Of a stretch of DNA of 64,000 nucleotides, positions 41,147 through 49,557 are shown in pieces; within the stretch, counting starts at the first letter, position 1, and each line of letters starts with the position of its first letter. The DNA is from Agromyces cerinus subsp. cerinus (GTDB lineage: Bacteria > Actinomycetota > Actinomycetes > Actinomycetales > Microbacteriaceae). The position numbers were made by a program, and so were the translations under genes. The stretch covers positions 682,001-746,000 of the forward strand of contig NZ_FSRJ01000003.1 in assembly GCF_900142065.1 (NCBI RefSeq), given 5' to 3'. A model generated the notes under the pieces. It did no database searches. It was given only the letters and a program-made list of their open reading frames with translations, and had not been told where the DNA came from.

Positions 41147-44100
41147 GTGATGGCGCGAACCCGACGGGGTCTCCTCGCCGGTGTCGCGCTCACGGTGCTC
41201 GTGGCGCTCGGTGCCGGCGTCGCCGTCGTGCTCGCCGACGAGCTCGGCATCCGCAGCGAACCGTCCGACATCCCGGCCGAGGTGCTCGCGGCCGCACCCG
41301 AGACGCCGTCGATCGCCCCGCCCGAGTTCACGGCGATCACCGCACCGCCCTCGTTCCGCATGGATCTCGCCGTCGACGAGCTGCGCGCCGCCGCTGCCGA
41401 CGCCCGGCGCGACGGGCTGCCCGCCGAGGGCACCGTCACGCTCGAGGTCGTCGTCGGCGAGGGGAGCGACGACGACGAGTCCTACCGCCTCGAGGGCGCT
41501 CCCGAGGCGCTCCGCGTGGTCGCGGCATCCGAGGCCGGCGCCGTGCTCGGCGTCTACGACCTCGCCGCCGCGGTGCGCGACCGCCGGAGCGTCGCCGAGC
41601 ACCTCGGCGAGACGGTCGAGTCCCGCCTCGGCTTCCGCATGGTCGACCTCGGCGCTGTCGGCGTGACGGTCGACGAGTCCGAGTGGGTGGCCGGCGACGA
41701 CTACTCGCACAACTCGAAGGCCTTCGCCGACGTGATCCTCGCCGAGGCGCCGTACATCGACGACACCGCCCTCGCGGTGGCCCGCACCGACTTCGAGGCC
41801 TATGTGCGGCACGCGCTCGCCGAGGGATACAACGCGATCGCGATCCCCGGGTTCATCGAGTACCTGACGTTCTCGGGCGTCGGCGACGGCACCGAGGTCT
41901 ACGACGCCGACGACACGCACGTCGCCCGCGCGCACGCCATGCGCGAGGCGTTCGGACCGATGTGGGAGTACGCCCACGACGCCGGGCTCGACGTGTACTT
42001 CCGCACCGACATGCTCACCCTCACGACGCCGCTCGAGGAGTACCTCGTCGAACGCTTCGGCGGCCTCGCGACCGAGGACCCCGCGTTCTGGGACGTCTAC
42101 TCGGCGGGCCTCGACGAGCTCTACGCCGAGATGCCCTACCTCGACGGCGTGCTCATCCGCATCGGCGAGGCGGGCCGGGTCTACGACCTGCCGGGCTGGG
42201 ACTACTACTCGAAGCTCGCCGTCACCTCCGTCGACTCGGTGCGCGCCATGCTGACGGCGCTGACCCAGCAGGCCGAGCGCGTCGACCGCGAGGTGATCTT
42301 CCGCTCGTGGAGCGTCGGCGTCGGCGCCGTCGGCGACATGCACACGAATGACGCCTCCTACGAGGCGGTGCTCGGCGGCATCGACTCCGAGGCGCTCATC
42401 GTGTCGACGAAGTACACGCTCGGCGACTTCTACAGCCACCTGCCGTTGAACCACACGCTCGAGATCGGCGAGCAGCGGCGCATCGTCGAGTTCCAGAGCC
42501 GACGCGAGTTCGAGAACTTCGGCGCCTTCCCGAACGACCTCGGCGTGCTCTCGCAGGATGCGTTGCAGCGCTTCATCGCGGCGAATCCGAACGTCGAGGG
42601 CATCTGGACGTGGACGCAGGACGGCGGCCCCTGGCGCGCCGGCCCGCTCTCGCTCGAGCTGAAGGCCGGCTTCTGGCAGCTCTACGAACTCAACACCGAG
42701 CTCGCCGTCCGTCTCGCACGCGACCCCGAGGCCGACCCGGCGTCGATCACCGCCGACTGGGCGAGGCGATGGTTCTCCGACGACCCGGCGACCGTGCAGG
42801 CGATCGGCGAGGCGATGGCGCAGTCGCGCGCGGCCATCACCGACGGGCTCTACATCGGCCCGTTCGCCGACCGCAGGGTCTTCGCGATCGGCCTCGAGCC
42901 GCCGCCCATGATGTGGATCTTCGAGTGGGACATCCTCACCGGTGACAGTGCCGTGCTGAACGTGATCTACGAGATCAGCCGCGACGAGCTCGACGAGGCG
43001 ATCGAGGGCGGCGACCGCGCGATCGCCGCGGTCGAGCGGATGCAGTCGGCGATCGAGGCGACGGATGCCGCGAGCTGGCGCGACCCCGCAGGGCGTACGG
43101 CGTTCCTCGACACCCTCGACTACCAGGCCAACACCTACGCCATGCTCGGCGACTACCGCGAGATGTTCCTCCGGCAGGCCGAATGGCACGACACGGGCGA
43201 CCCCGTCGCCTACGAGCGGTGGGATGCCGCGCGGCGGGCGTTCGAGGCATCCGCCGTCGCCCACGAGGCCGCGTACGCCGGCGACCCGTACCTGCCCGCG
43301 TACAACCTCACGGCGGCCGAGCTCGGCGTCGAGCGGGCGGTGCGGGACCTGCCCATGGCGTGGGCGGCCAGGATCGTGCTCGGACTCCTCTTGCTCTGGC
43401 TCGTCTACGGCATCGTCGGCGGGCGCAGGCGCGCCGGATGGCCCGGGGCCCGGGCCGCGCGTGCGCTGTGGATCGCCGGCACCCGGCCGTGGCGCGCACG
43501 GGAGGTCGTCGAGGGGCTCGGCAGGCTCGACCGGGTGCTGCTCGCCGCCGTGCCCGCCGCTTTCCTCGTGGCGAGCCGCGGCATCCAGACCTGGTTCCTG
43601 GCGCCGTCGCACCTGCTCGTGACCCTCGGCGGCTGGGCGGTGTTCGTCGGCGTGCTCTGGCTCGCGCTCGGTCGGCGCTCGGCGTGGCCGATCGTCGCCG
43701 CCGTCGGTGGGTCCGCGCTGCTCCGCGTGGCGCTGCTGCTCGCCGTGCTCGCCCCCACCGGTCCGGGCGGCTACTGGTTCGAGTTCTGGACGAACCCCGT
43801 CGGCCGCTCGGTGTACATCGCGATCGCGTTCGCCGCGTTCGGATGGGTCGTGATCGCAGCGGCATGGGCGCTCGCCGTCGAGCGGGGCGCGCTCTGGGCG
43901 ACCGGGGCGGCCGTCACGGGCGTCGGTGCCGTGCTGGCGGTGTTCGGGTCACTGATCGGGCAGATCGGCCTCGAGACGGCGCTCACGAGGTGGAACGACG
44001 AGATGGCCCTGCTGCCGTGGGGACTCTCGCGCATCCTCGGCATCAGCGTCTACCTCGACATCCCGGCCGACACCGCCTGGTGGGTCGCGATCGCCGGTGG

Positions 44101-44212
44101 CGTGCTCGTCGCCGTGGGCGCGGCCTGCATCGCGCTGGCTCAGAGGTTCTGGCCGATGTCCCAGAGCCGGTCGGGGCGGCCGTCGAGCGCCTCCGACACC
44201 GCGAGCGCCTGA
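41147..44212 (+). CDS. Large membrane-anchored glycoside-hydrolase-like protein with a C-terminal seven-helix membrane domain
   Basis: A 1021-residue protein. One N-terminal helix (about 9-29, GLLAGVALTVLVALGAGVAVVLA) is followed by an extracytoplasmic part to about residue 735. That part starts with an alpha/beta domain of the kind preceding GH20/GH67/GH84 barrels (YRLEGAPEALRVVAASEAGAVLGVYDLAAAV). It continues with a barrel-like region (GFRMVDLG ... NAIAIPGFIEYLTF ... DGVLIRIGEAG with Glu341 ... EGIWTWTQDGGPW around Asp492) resembling alpha-glucuronidase-type folds. From residue 737 about seven hydrophobic helices follow. Such a fusion is not one I know. Substrate and catalysis are unproven. 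GTG 41147 is chosen because the -10 box ends six bases before it; ATG follows at once at 41150. The 3' end overlaps the convergent dgt-like gene by 73 bases. Confidence 0.72.
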   Translation: MMARTRRGLLAGVALTVLVALGAGVAVVLADELGIRSEPSDIPAEVLAAAPETPSIAPPEFTAITAPPSFRMDLAVDELRAAAADARRDGLPAEGTVTLEVVVGEGSDDDESYRLEGAPEALRVVAASEAGAVLGVYDLAAAVRDRRSVAEHLGETVESRLGFRMVDLGAVGVTVDESEWVAGDDYSHNSKAFADVILAEAPYIDDTALAVARTDFEAYVRHALAEGYNAIAIPGFIEYLTFSGVGDGTEVYDADDTHVARAHAMREAFGPMWEYAHDAGLDVYFRTDMLTLTTPLEEYLVERFGGLATEDPAFWDVYSAGLDELYAEMPYLDGVLIRIGEAGRVYDLPGWDYYSKLAVTSVDSVRAMLTALTQQAERVDREVIFRSWSVGVGAVGDMHTNDASYEAVLGGIDSEALIVSTKYTLGDFYSHLPLNHTLEIGEQRRIVEFQSRREFENFGAFPNDLGVLSQDALQRFIAANPNVEGIWTWTQDGGPWRAGPLSLELKAGFWQLYELNTELAVRLARDPEADPASITADWARRWFSDDPATVQAIGEAMAQSRAAITDGLYIGPFADRRVFAIGLEPPPMMWIFEWDILTGDSAVLNVIYEISRDELDEAIEGGDRAIAAVERMQSAIEATDAASWRDPAGRTAFLDTLDYQANTYAMLGDYREMFLRQAEWHDTGDPVAYERWDAARRAFEASAVAHEAAYAGDPYLPAYNLTAAELGVERAVRDLPMAWAARIVLGLLLLWLVYGIVGGRRRAGWPGARAARALWIAGTRPWRAREVVEGLGRLDRVLLAAVPAAFLVASRGIQTWFLAPSHLLVTLGGWAVFVGVLWLALGRRSAWPIVAAVGGSALLRVALLLAVLAPTGPGGYWFEFWTNPVGRSVYIAIAFAAFGWVVIAAAWALAVERGALWATGAAVTGVGAVLAVFGSLIGQIGLETALTRWNDEMALLPWGLSRILGISVYLDIPADTAWWVAIAGGVLVAVGAACIALAQRFWPMSQSRSGRPSSASDTASA

Positions 44213-45657
44213 TCGTCGCTGAGCGAGGCGACGTAGTCGATCACGCCGCGCCCCACGCCGAGTCGGCGCACGTCGCCCGCCGCGGGGATCGGGACGTCGG
44301 CCGGGCGCTCATGGCGGACGGCCGCGTACCCGTCGGTCGCGATCTCGACGAGCTCCTTCAGCCGCTGCGGCACCCGGTCGCGGTCGTGCTCGTCGGTCGC
44401 CCATGCGGTGAGTCCCTTGACGGCGCGGGCGAGCACCCGGCTGAGGCCGCGCTGGTACATGACGATGTCGGCGCGGTCGAGGATGAAGTGCCGATGCACG
44501 AACTTCAGGATCTCGACCTCGTGCCACGCCTGTCGATCGAGGGTCACGAGACCCGAGCGCACGACATCGCGCGGCGCGGGCACCACCGATGACTGCAGGT
44601 GGCTGATCCAGCGGTTCGTGAACGACGACAGCGCGCGCTCCGAGGCGATCGAACCGTCGAACGGCGTCGCCAGCAGGCCGTCGACGAGGTCGTCGGCGAC
44701 GACGTCGACCGCGTCGGCGAACGCGTCGTCGTCGGCCACCCACGGGTCGTCGCGCGCGAACTTGCGGCGGAGCGCCTCGAGCGCGCTGCCGGCCGGTGCG
44801 GTACGGGCTCCGAGCGCCGCGTCGTCGAGCTGTCGCAGCTGCGACCCGTCCTCGATCCAGCCGCGGAACTCCCGCGCCACGGCGCCCTGGCTGAGCACGC
44901 CCGCCCGGTAGAAGTCGTCGACGTCGTGGATCGAGTAGGCGACGTCGTCGGCGATGTCCATGATCGAGCACTCGAGCGACTGCTGCATCGGCGGCAGCCC
45001 GGCGCGGGCCTGCTCGAGGTCGAGGGCGTCGATGCCGTACGCCGAGTACTTGGGCACCTCGACGCCCTGCCCGGTGCGACGGAGGCCTCGTGGCAGCGGC
45101 CCGTCGCCGAAGGAGGATGCGTCGATGTACCGGGTCCACGGATACTTCGCCACGGCGGTGCGCACCGCCGCCGTGAGGTTCAGCCCGCGAGGCGCGGCCT
45201 CGCTGACGTCGAGGGCCGTCAGGATGCGGTAGCTCTGCGCGTTGCCCTCGAAGCCGTCGACGAGACCGAGCGTCTCGCGGGCGAGCCGGTCGAGCACGCG
45301 CTCGCCGAGGTGTCCGAACGGCGGGTGCCCGAGGTCGTGGGCGCTCGCCGCGGCCTGCACGACGACGGCGTCGCAGCCGTGCTCGAGCGCGAACTCGCGC
45401 GTCGGCGACGCGGCATCCGTCAACTTCACCGCGATCGCCCTCGCGACCGCGGTGACCTTGATGGAGTGGGTCAGCCGGTTGTGGATGAGCGGACCGGCAC
45501 CCGGCTGCGCGATGACCTGGGTGACGGCGGAGAGTCGTGAGAAGTACGGCGAGAACCGGATGCGCTCGAGGTCGAGGCGGAACTGCGAGTGCTCTCCGGT
45601 GACCTCGGCGCTGCTGCGCGGCTCCGGCACGAGGCGCGATGCGCGGTCGATCGTCAT
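44140..45657 (-). CDS. dgt: Deoxyguanosinetriphosphate triphosphohydrolase-like HD-domain protein
   Basis: A 505-residue HD-superfamily dNTPase: HNRLTHSIKVTAVARAIA supplies the first metal-binding His, AAASAHDLGHPPFGHLGE the His-Asp pair, and the last Asp lies in MDIADDVAYSIHDVDDF. The sequence RLSAVTQVIAQPGAGPLIHNRLTHS is diagnostic of Dgt-type enzymes, which cleave dNTPs to nucleoside and triphosphate. Length is typical of the longer Dgt subgroup. The -10 box TAGATT (45664-45669, minus) lies six bases before the ATG, so the mRNA is probably leaderless. Its last 73 bases are shared antisense with the glycosidase-like gene. Confidence 0.92.
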   Translation of the reverse strand: MTIDRASRLVPEPRSSAEVTGEHSQFRLDLERIRFSPYFSRLSAVTQVIAQPGAGPLIHNRLTHSIKVTAVARAIAVKLTDAASPTREFALEHGCDAVVVQAAASAHDLGHPPFGHLGERVLDRLARETLGLVDGFEGNAQSYRILTALDVSEAAPRGLNLTAAVRTAVAKYPWTRYIDASSFGDGPLPRGLRRTGQGVEVPKYSAYGIDALDLEQARAGLPPMQQSLECSIMDIADDVAYSIHDVDDFYRAGVLSQGAVAREFRGWIEDGSQLRQLDDAALGARTAPAGSALEALRRKFARDDPWVADDDAFADAVDVVADDLVDGLLATPFDGSIASERALSSFTNRWISHLQSSVVPAPRDVVRSGLVTLDRQAWHEVEILKFVHRHFILDRADIVMYQRGLSRVLARAVKGLTAWATDEHDRDRVPQRLKELVEIATDGYAAVRHERPADVPIPAAGDVRRLGVGRGVIDYVASLSDDQALAVSEALDGRPDRLWDIGQNL

Positions 45658-45930
45658 GCGCCCAATCTAGGCCGAGCGGCCCGTCGATGCGGAGAACCCG
45701 CATGCCGAACCCCTCGTCGAGGCGGGTGACTCGGATGCCTCGGGGCGGCCGTCGAGGGCGGGGCATCCGCTCGGCTTTACTCTGCCTGCGGCGTCGCATA
45801 CACTTGGTGAGGTTGTTGAAGTCAGCCAAGATTCATTGCGCCTATTTTCGGGCATTCACCTGGTGAGAAACGCAGTGAATCGTGGCGCTCGACAACCGGT
45901 GGAACAGCCCCGGTCACCCGGTCGTTCCAT
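45658..45930. promoter_or_regulatory. Long promoter/leader region of the tRNA-Trp - secE - nusG unit
   Basis: A gap of 273 bases. A good promoter is visible with TTTACT at 45776-45781 and TACACT at 45799-45804, 17 bases apart; this leaves about 120 bases of leader before the tRNA. A pair of oppositely oriented GGATGCC/GGCATCC elements (45734-45769) precedes it. The AT-rich stretch 45811-45862 (TTGTTGAAG ... CTATTTTCGGG) may hold a second promoter. Confidence 0.5.
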
Positions 45931-46003
45931 AGGGCGGTGGCTCAATTGGTAGAGCAGCGGTCTCCAAAACCGCAGGTTGCAGGTTCGAGTCCTGTCCGCC
46001 CTG
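45931..46003 (+). tRNA. tRNA-Trp (anticodon CCA)
   Basis: A 73-base cloverleaf: acceptor stem AGGGCGG (45931-45937) pairs with CCGCCCT (45996-46002) and G is the discriminator. The anticodon stem GCGGT/ACCGC encloses loop CTCCAAA with anticodon CCA at 45964-45966, and the T arm contains GGTTCGAGTCC. CCA is not encoded. Its place directly before secE is the normal actinobacterial arrangement. Confidence 0.97.
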
Positions 46004-46043
46004 CGAGCCGGCAGTGATTGCCGGCCCACGAAAGGTGTACGAG

Positions 46044-46319
46044 GTGGCACGAAAAGTAATCGACGAACCGAGTGAAGACGTCGTCGCCAACGCGAAGCGC
46101 GATCGCGCCGCGCGTCGGAACCCCTTTTCGCGCGTCGCCCTGTTCATCCGGCAGGTCATCGCCGAGCTGAAGAAGGTCGTCACGCCGACTCGCAAGGAGC
46201 TCGTCAGTTTCACGACTGTCGTGCTCGTGTTCGTCATCATCATGATGGCGATCGTGTGGGCGTTCGATCAGGTGTTCGGCTGGCTGGTGCTGTACGTCTT
46301 CGGAACACCGGGGGTCTGA
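46044..46319 (+). CDS. secE: Preprotein translocase subunit SecE
   Basis: A 91-residue protein with a charged N-terminus and the conserved cytoplasmic amphipathic helix [27 protein letters not shown], followed by one membrane helix ([27 protein letters not shown]). It clamps the SecY channel together with SecG. The GTG at 46044 has ACGAAAGG eight bases upstream; an in-frame GTG at 46035 is too close to that site. It sits 40 bases after tRNA-Trp. Confidence 0.95.
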   Translation: MARKVIDEPSEDVVANAKRDRAARRNPFSRVALFIRQVIAELKKVVTPTRKELVSFTTVVLVFVIIMMAIVWAFDQVFGWLVLYVFGTPGV

Positions 46320-46383
46320 TCGGGCCTTCGGGTTCGACGGATCCGGTTCGCCGCTGGCGCACCGGAGAAAAGGATTGAGAGAA

Positions 46384-47310
46384 GTGTCAAGGACTGAGCG
46401 CGACGACGTCGACTGGGCCACGGCTGCCGAGCAGTCGGCCGAAGACGACGAGGCGCAGACGGGCAACACCCTCGAGCACGAAGAGGAATCGGTCGAGCCG
46501 GCCGAGCAGCGTGCCGTGCACGTCGTCGACGACGAGGGCAACGAGGTCGACCTCGACGCCGTGCTCGACGCGATCGCCGAGTCGAGCGACCCCGAGGCTG
46601 ACGCCGTGGTCGACGACGCTCTCGACATCGACTCGGTCGAAGAGGCCGAAGCCGCCGTCGAAGCCGTCATCGAAGAAGACGAGGAGCAGGCCGACCCATA
46701 CGCGGAGTTCCGCGCCGAGCTCCGCTTCCTCCCCGGCAAGTGGTACGTCATCCACTCCTACGCGGGCTTCGAGCGCCGCGTGAAGGCGAACATCGAGCAG
46801 CGCCGCGAGTCGATGGCCATGGCCGACTACATCTACCAGGTCGAAGTGCCCATGGAAGACGTCGTCGAGATCAAGAACGGCCAGCGCAAGATGGTCACGC
46901 GCGTCCGCATCCCCGGCTACGTGCTCGTGCGCATGGACCTCAACGAGGACTCGTGGTCGGTCATCCGCCACACGCCCGGTGTCACCGGCTTCGTCGGCAA
47001 CGCGCACAACCCGACCCCCCTCCGCTTCGAAGAGGCCTTCGGCATGCTGAAGAGCCTCGTCGAGATCAAGGACGTCGCTCCCGTCAAGGGTGCGAAGGCC
47101 GGCGCCGCCACCGGTGCCGCCCGTGCGATCCCCGCCGAGGTCGACTTCGAGGTCGGCGAGACCATCACGATCAAGGACGGCTCGTTCGCGGGCCTGCCCG
47201 GCACGATCAGCGAGATCAAGCCCGAGAGCGGCAAGCTCATCGTGCTCGTCTCGCTCTTCGAGCGCGAGACCCCGGTCGAGCTCAGCTTCGACCAGGTCAC
47301 CAAGCTCTAA
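46384..47310 (+). CDS. nusG: Transcription termination/antitermination factor NusG
   Basis: A 308-residue NusG. The first 115 residues are a strongly acidic, disordered extension (many Asp/Glu/Ala) typical of actinobacterial NusG. The NGN domain begins at [23 protein letters not shown] and includes [32 protein letters not shown], and the C-terminal KOW domain is [51 protein letters not shown]. It binds RNA polymerase and Rho or ribosomal protein S10. The GTG at 46384 follows GAGAGAAG. Confidence 0.95.
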   Translation: MSRTERDDVDWATAAEQSAEDDEAQTGNTLEHEEESVEPAEQRAVHVVDDEGNEVDLDAVLDAIAESSDPEADAVVDDALDIDSVEEAEAAVEAVIEEDEEQADPYAEFRAELRFLPGKWYVIHSYAGFERRVKANIEQRRESMAMADYIYQVEVPMEDVVEIKNGQRKMVTRVRIPGYVLVRMDLNEDSWSVIRHTPGVTGFVGNAHNPTPLRFEEAFGMLKSLVEIKDVAPVKGAKAGAATGAARAIPAEVDFEVGETITIKDGSFAGLPGTISEIKPESGKLIVLVSLFERETPVELSFDQVTKL

Positions 47311-47335
47311 CCACCTCCCAGACAGTACGCAGCGG

Positions 47336-47356
47336 CCCTCCGGTACAATCGGAGGG
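47336..47356 (+). promoter_or_regulatory. Hairpin with a -10-like TACAAT in its loop, between nusG and rplK
   Basis: Perfect 7-base arms CCCTCCG/CGGAGGG surround GTACAAT. The loop contains TACAAT (47344-47349), the best -10 box in the gap, so the element could be the nusG terminator, an rplK promoter, or both. Confidence 0.5.
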
Positions 47357-47433
47357 TTGTGCTGCGTCAGGCACGCGCTGGTAACAGCACATCAGATCAC
47401 CGCATCCCGGAACGGCCGGGTGTGCGGGAGAGT

Positions 47434-47450
47434 GCCCCGGCCACCGGGGC
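47434..47450 (+). promoter_or_regulatory. GC hairpin in the rplK leader
   Basis: GCCCCGG-CCA-CCGGGGC is a perfect stem-loop 24 bases before the rplK ATG. Ribosomal protein L1 is known in other bacteria to repress this operon by binding its leader; whether this hairpin is that site is inference. Confidence 0.35.
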
Positions 47451-47473
47451 GTTCGAACAGAAAGAGAGAAATC

Positions 47474-47902
47474 ATGGCACCGAAGAAGAAGGTCACCGGT
47501 CTGATCAAGCTTCAGATCAAGGCCGGCGCCGCGAACCCGGCCCCGCCCATCGGCCCGGCCCTGGGTCAGCACGGCGTGAACATCATGGAGTTCTGCAAGG
47601 CCTACAACGCGGCGACCGAAGCCCAGCGCGGCAACGTCATCCCCGTTGAGATCACGGTCTACGAAGACCGCTCGTTCACCTTCATCCTGAAGACCCCGCC
47701 CGCCGCAGAGCTCATCAAGAAGGCTGCCGGCGTCGCAAAGGGCTCCGGCGTTCCCCACACCACCAAGGTCGGCAAGCTGACCCAGGCACAGGTGCGCGAG
47801 ATCGCCGAGTCGAAGATGGTCGACCTCAACGCCAACGACCTCGACGCAGCGTCGAAGATCATCGCGGGCACCGCTCGCTCGATGGGCATCACGGTCGAAT
47901 AG
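47474..47902 (+). CDS. rplK: 50S ribosomal protein L11
   Basis: A 142-residue L11 with the invariant N-terminal [25 protein letters not shown] and the C-terminal rRNA-binding domain ending [13 protein letters not shown]. It forms part of the GTPase-associated centre, the thiostrepton site. AGAGAGAAA precedes the ATG. The leader of about 160 bases after nusG holds hairpins that may regulate expression. Confidence 0.98.
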   Translation: MAPKKKVTGLIKLQIKAGAANPAPPIGPALGQHGVNIMEFCKAYNAATEAQRGNVIPVEITVYEDRSFTFILKTPPAAELIKKAAGVAKGSGVPHTTKVGKLTQAQVREIAESKMVDLNANDLDAASKIIAGTARSMGITVE

Positions 47903-47903
47903 C

Positions 47904-47969
47904 GTCGGGTCGAGGAGGCGCGCCAGCGCCGTCTCGAGACCGCTTGCGGATGCCACGCGGCATCCGCTC
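47904..47969 (-). repeat. Composite dispersed repeat, copy B
   Basis: Read on the minus strand: the inverted repeat GAGCGGATGCCGC-GT-GGCATCCGC, a short spacer, then GTCTCGAGACGGCGC and GCGCCTCCTCGACC. The parts and their order match copy A at 10757-10834. It lies between rplK and rplA, which are normally co-transcribed, so it must not fully block transcription. Confidence 0.75.
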
Positions 47970-48039
47970 ACCAGAACTCAGCATTCAGTGGCAGCGCCCG
48001 CCAGGCGCAGATGACCACACTCTCTCAAGGAGAAGCAAC

Positions 48040-48729
48040 ATGGCAAAGAAGTCCAAGGCCTACCGCGCCGCGGCCGACAAGATCGAAGACGGCAAGTTCT
48101 ACACCCCGACCGAGGCCGTGGCCCTCGCGAAGGAGACCGGCTCCGCGAAGTTCGACTCGACCGTCGAGGTCGCGCTGAAGCTCGGCGTCGACCCCCGCAA
48201 GGCCGACCAGATGGTGCGCGGCACCGTCATCCTCCCGCACGGCACCGGCAAGACCGCTCGCGTCATCGTGTTCGCGACCGGCCCCGCTGCCGAGGCTGCA
48301 ATCGCAGCCGGCGCTGACGAGGTCGGCGGCGCCGAGCTCATCGAGAAGGTCGCCGCAGGCTACACCGCGTTCGACTCGGCGGTCTCGACCCCCGAGCTCA
48401 TGGGCCAGGTCGGCCGTCTCGGCAAGGTGCTCGGCCCGCGCGGCCTCATGCCCAACCCGAAGACCGGCACCGTGACCCCGAACGTGGGCCAGGCCGTCTC
48501 CGACATCAAGGGCGGCAAGATCGAGTTCCGCGTCGACAAGCACGCCAACGTGCACTTCGTCGTCGGCAAGGCCTCGTTCTCGCAGGAGCAGCTCGAAGAG
48601 AACGCCAAGGCGGCTCTCGAAGAGGTCCTGCGTCTGAAGCCGTCGAGCTCGAAGGGCCGCTACATCCAGAAGGGCGCTGTGTCGACCACGTTCGGCCCCG
48701 GCATCCCGCTGGACGTCAACGCCATCTAG
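48040..48729 (+). CDS. rplA: 50S ribosomal protein L1
   Basis: A 229-residue L1 with the conserved [62 protein letters not shown] and C-terminal [24 protein letters not shown]. It binds 23S rRNA at the L1 stalk and in many bacteria also represses its own operon. AAGGAG precedes the ATG by 7 bases. The gap to rplK contains the composite repeat. Confidence 0.98.
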   Translation: MAKKSKAYRAAADKIEDGKFYTPTEAVALAKETGSAKFDSTVEVALKLGVDPRKADQMVRGTVILPHGTGKTARVIVFATGPAAEAAIAAGADEVGGAELIEKVAAGYTAFDSAVSTPELMGQVGRLGKVLGPRGLMPNPKTGTVTPNVGQAVSDIKGGKIEFRVDKHANVHFVVGKASFSQEQLEENAKAALEEVLRLKPSSSKGRYIQKGAVSTTFGPGIPLDVNAI

Positions 48730-48746
48730 TCTCACCGCAGACTGCA

Positions 48747-48780
48747 CGAAGGGCTCGCCGGCTTGCCGGCGGGCCCTTCG
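48747..48780. terminator. Terminator after rplA
   Basis: CGAAGGGCTCGCCGGC and GCCGGCGGGCCCTTCG pair with one mismatch around a 2-base loop, 18 bases after the stop. It also lies just beyond the end of the convergent acylphosphatase gene. Confidence 0.8.
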
Positions 48781-48800
48781 TCGTCGGTGGTGCGATCCGC

Positions 48801-49070
48801 TCACGCGGTGACGCCGAACCCGCTCTCGCCGGTCGGCTCGCGCGCCGAGACATCCGTGCGCTCGACGACCGCGTCCGGCGGCCCGGTCGTGAGCCAGTCG
48901 AGCATCGCGCCGACGGATGCCTCAGCGCCCTCGACCTCGATCTCGACCGTGCCGTCGTGGCGGTTGCGCGCCCAGCCGGCGACGCCGAGGCGCCGAGCTT
49001 CGATGGCGGCCGAGTAGCGGAACCCGACGCCCTGCACGTACCCGTGCACGATGACGTGTCGTCGGATCAT
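48801..49070 (-). CDS. acyP: Acylphosphatase
   Basis: An 89-residue enzyme of exactly family length. Both signatures are present: VHGYVQGVGFRY with catalytic Arg18 and GWARNRHDGTVEIEVEG with catalytic Asn36. It hydrolyses acyl phosphates such as 1,3-bisphosphoglycerate in the cytoplasm. A -10 box TACGCT (49077-49082, minus) ends six bases before the ATG, so the mRNA is probably leaderless. It is convergent to rplA across a terminator. Confidence 0.94.
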   Translation of the reverse strand: MIRRHVIVHGYVQGVGFRYSAAIEARRLGVAGWARNRHDGTVEIEVEGAEASVGAMLDWLTTGPPDAVVERTDVSAREPTGESGFGVTA

Positions 49071-49153
49071 CCGACCAGCGTAGGCCGCCGGCGCGCACAG
49101 CGGGAAGGTGTTCGAGCCGGCCGCCGCATCGCCGACGGCGGTAGCATCCAGTC

Positions 49154-49381
49154 ATGAGCGAGCGGATGACGGCCATCATCGCCGGAGGCGGGGTCGTCGT
49201 CGTCGCGATCGGTGTCGGCATCTGGCTGGCGCGACTCGGCGCATGGGGGCTCGTCGCCTTCACGGTGGTGCTGGCCGGCATCGTCGTCTGGCTGCTCGTG
49301 CGCCACGAACGGCATCGGCCGGAGGTGCACGACGAGGAGGACGACGGGGATCGGCACCACGGCTTCGAGTGGTCGCCGTGA
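49154..49381 (+). CDS. Small two-helix membrane protein, unknown function
   Basis: A 75-residue protein with two hydrophobic helices (about 6-25 AAIIAGGGVVVVAIGVGIWLA region and 29-48 GLVAFTVVLAGIVVWLLV) and a hydrophilic acidic/His-rich tail (RHERHRPEVHDEEDDGDRHHGFEW). The -10 box TAGCAT (49142-49147) lies six bases before the ATG. The His- and Asp/Glu-rich tail could bind metal ions, but nothing more specific can be said. Confidence 0.65.
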   Translation: MSERMTAIIAGGGVVVVAIGVGIWLARLGAWGLVAFTVVLAGIVVWLLVRHERHRPEVHDEEDDGDRHHGFEWSP

Positions 49382-49557
49382 GCGTCGTGTCCCGGTCGGG
49401 GGAACGCCCGTGAGGCGAGACCTGCGCAGATGACCTCGGCGAGGGCGCGTACGAATCCTGCGGCGACTCTGACAGGATCGAGGCATGACAGGTCGCACCC
49501 GGACTGAACACGAGGTCTCGTCGCGCGCCACGCGTTCCGAGACTCTCGGCGTGGCAC

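Noticed and set aside
41027-43612. 861-codon antisense frame to the glycosidase-like gene
   Set aside because: No recognisable domain, composition of a shadow frame, and no ribosome binding site; the plus-strand frame has helices, domain structure and a promoter.
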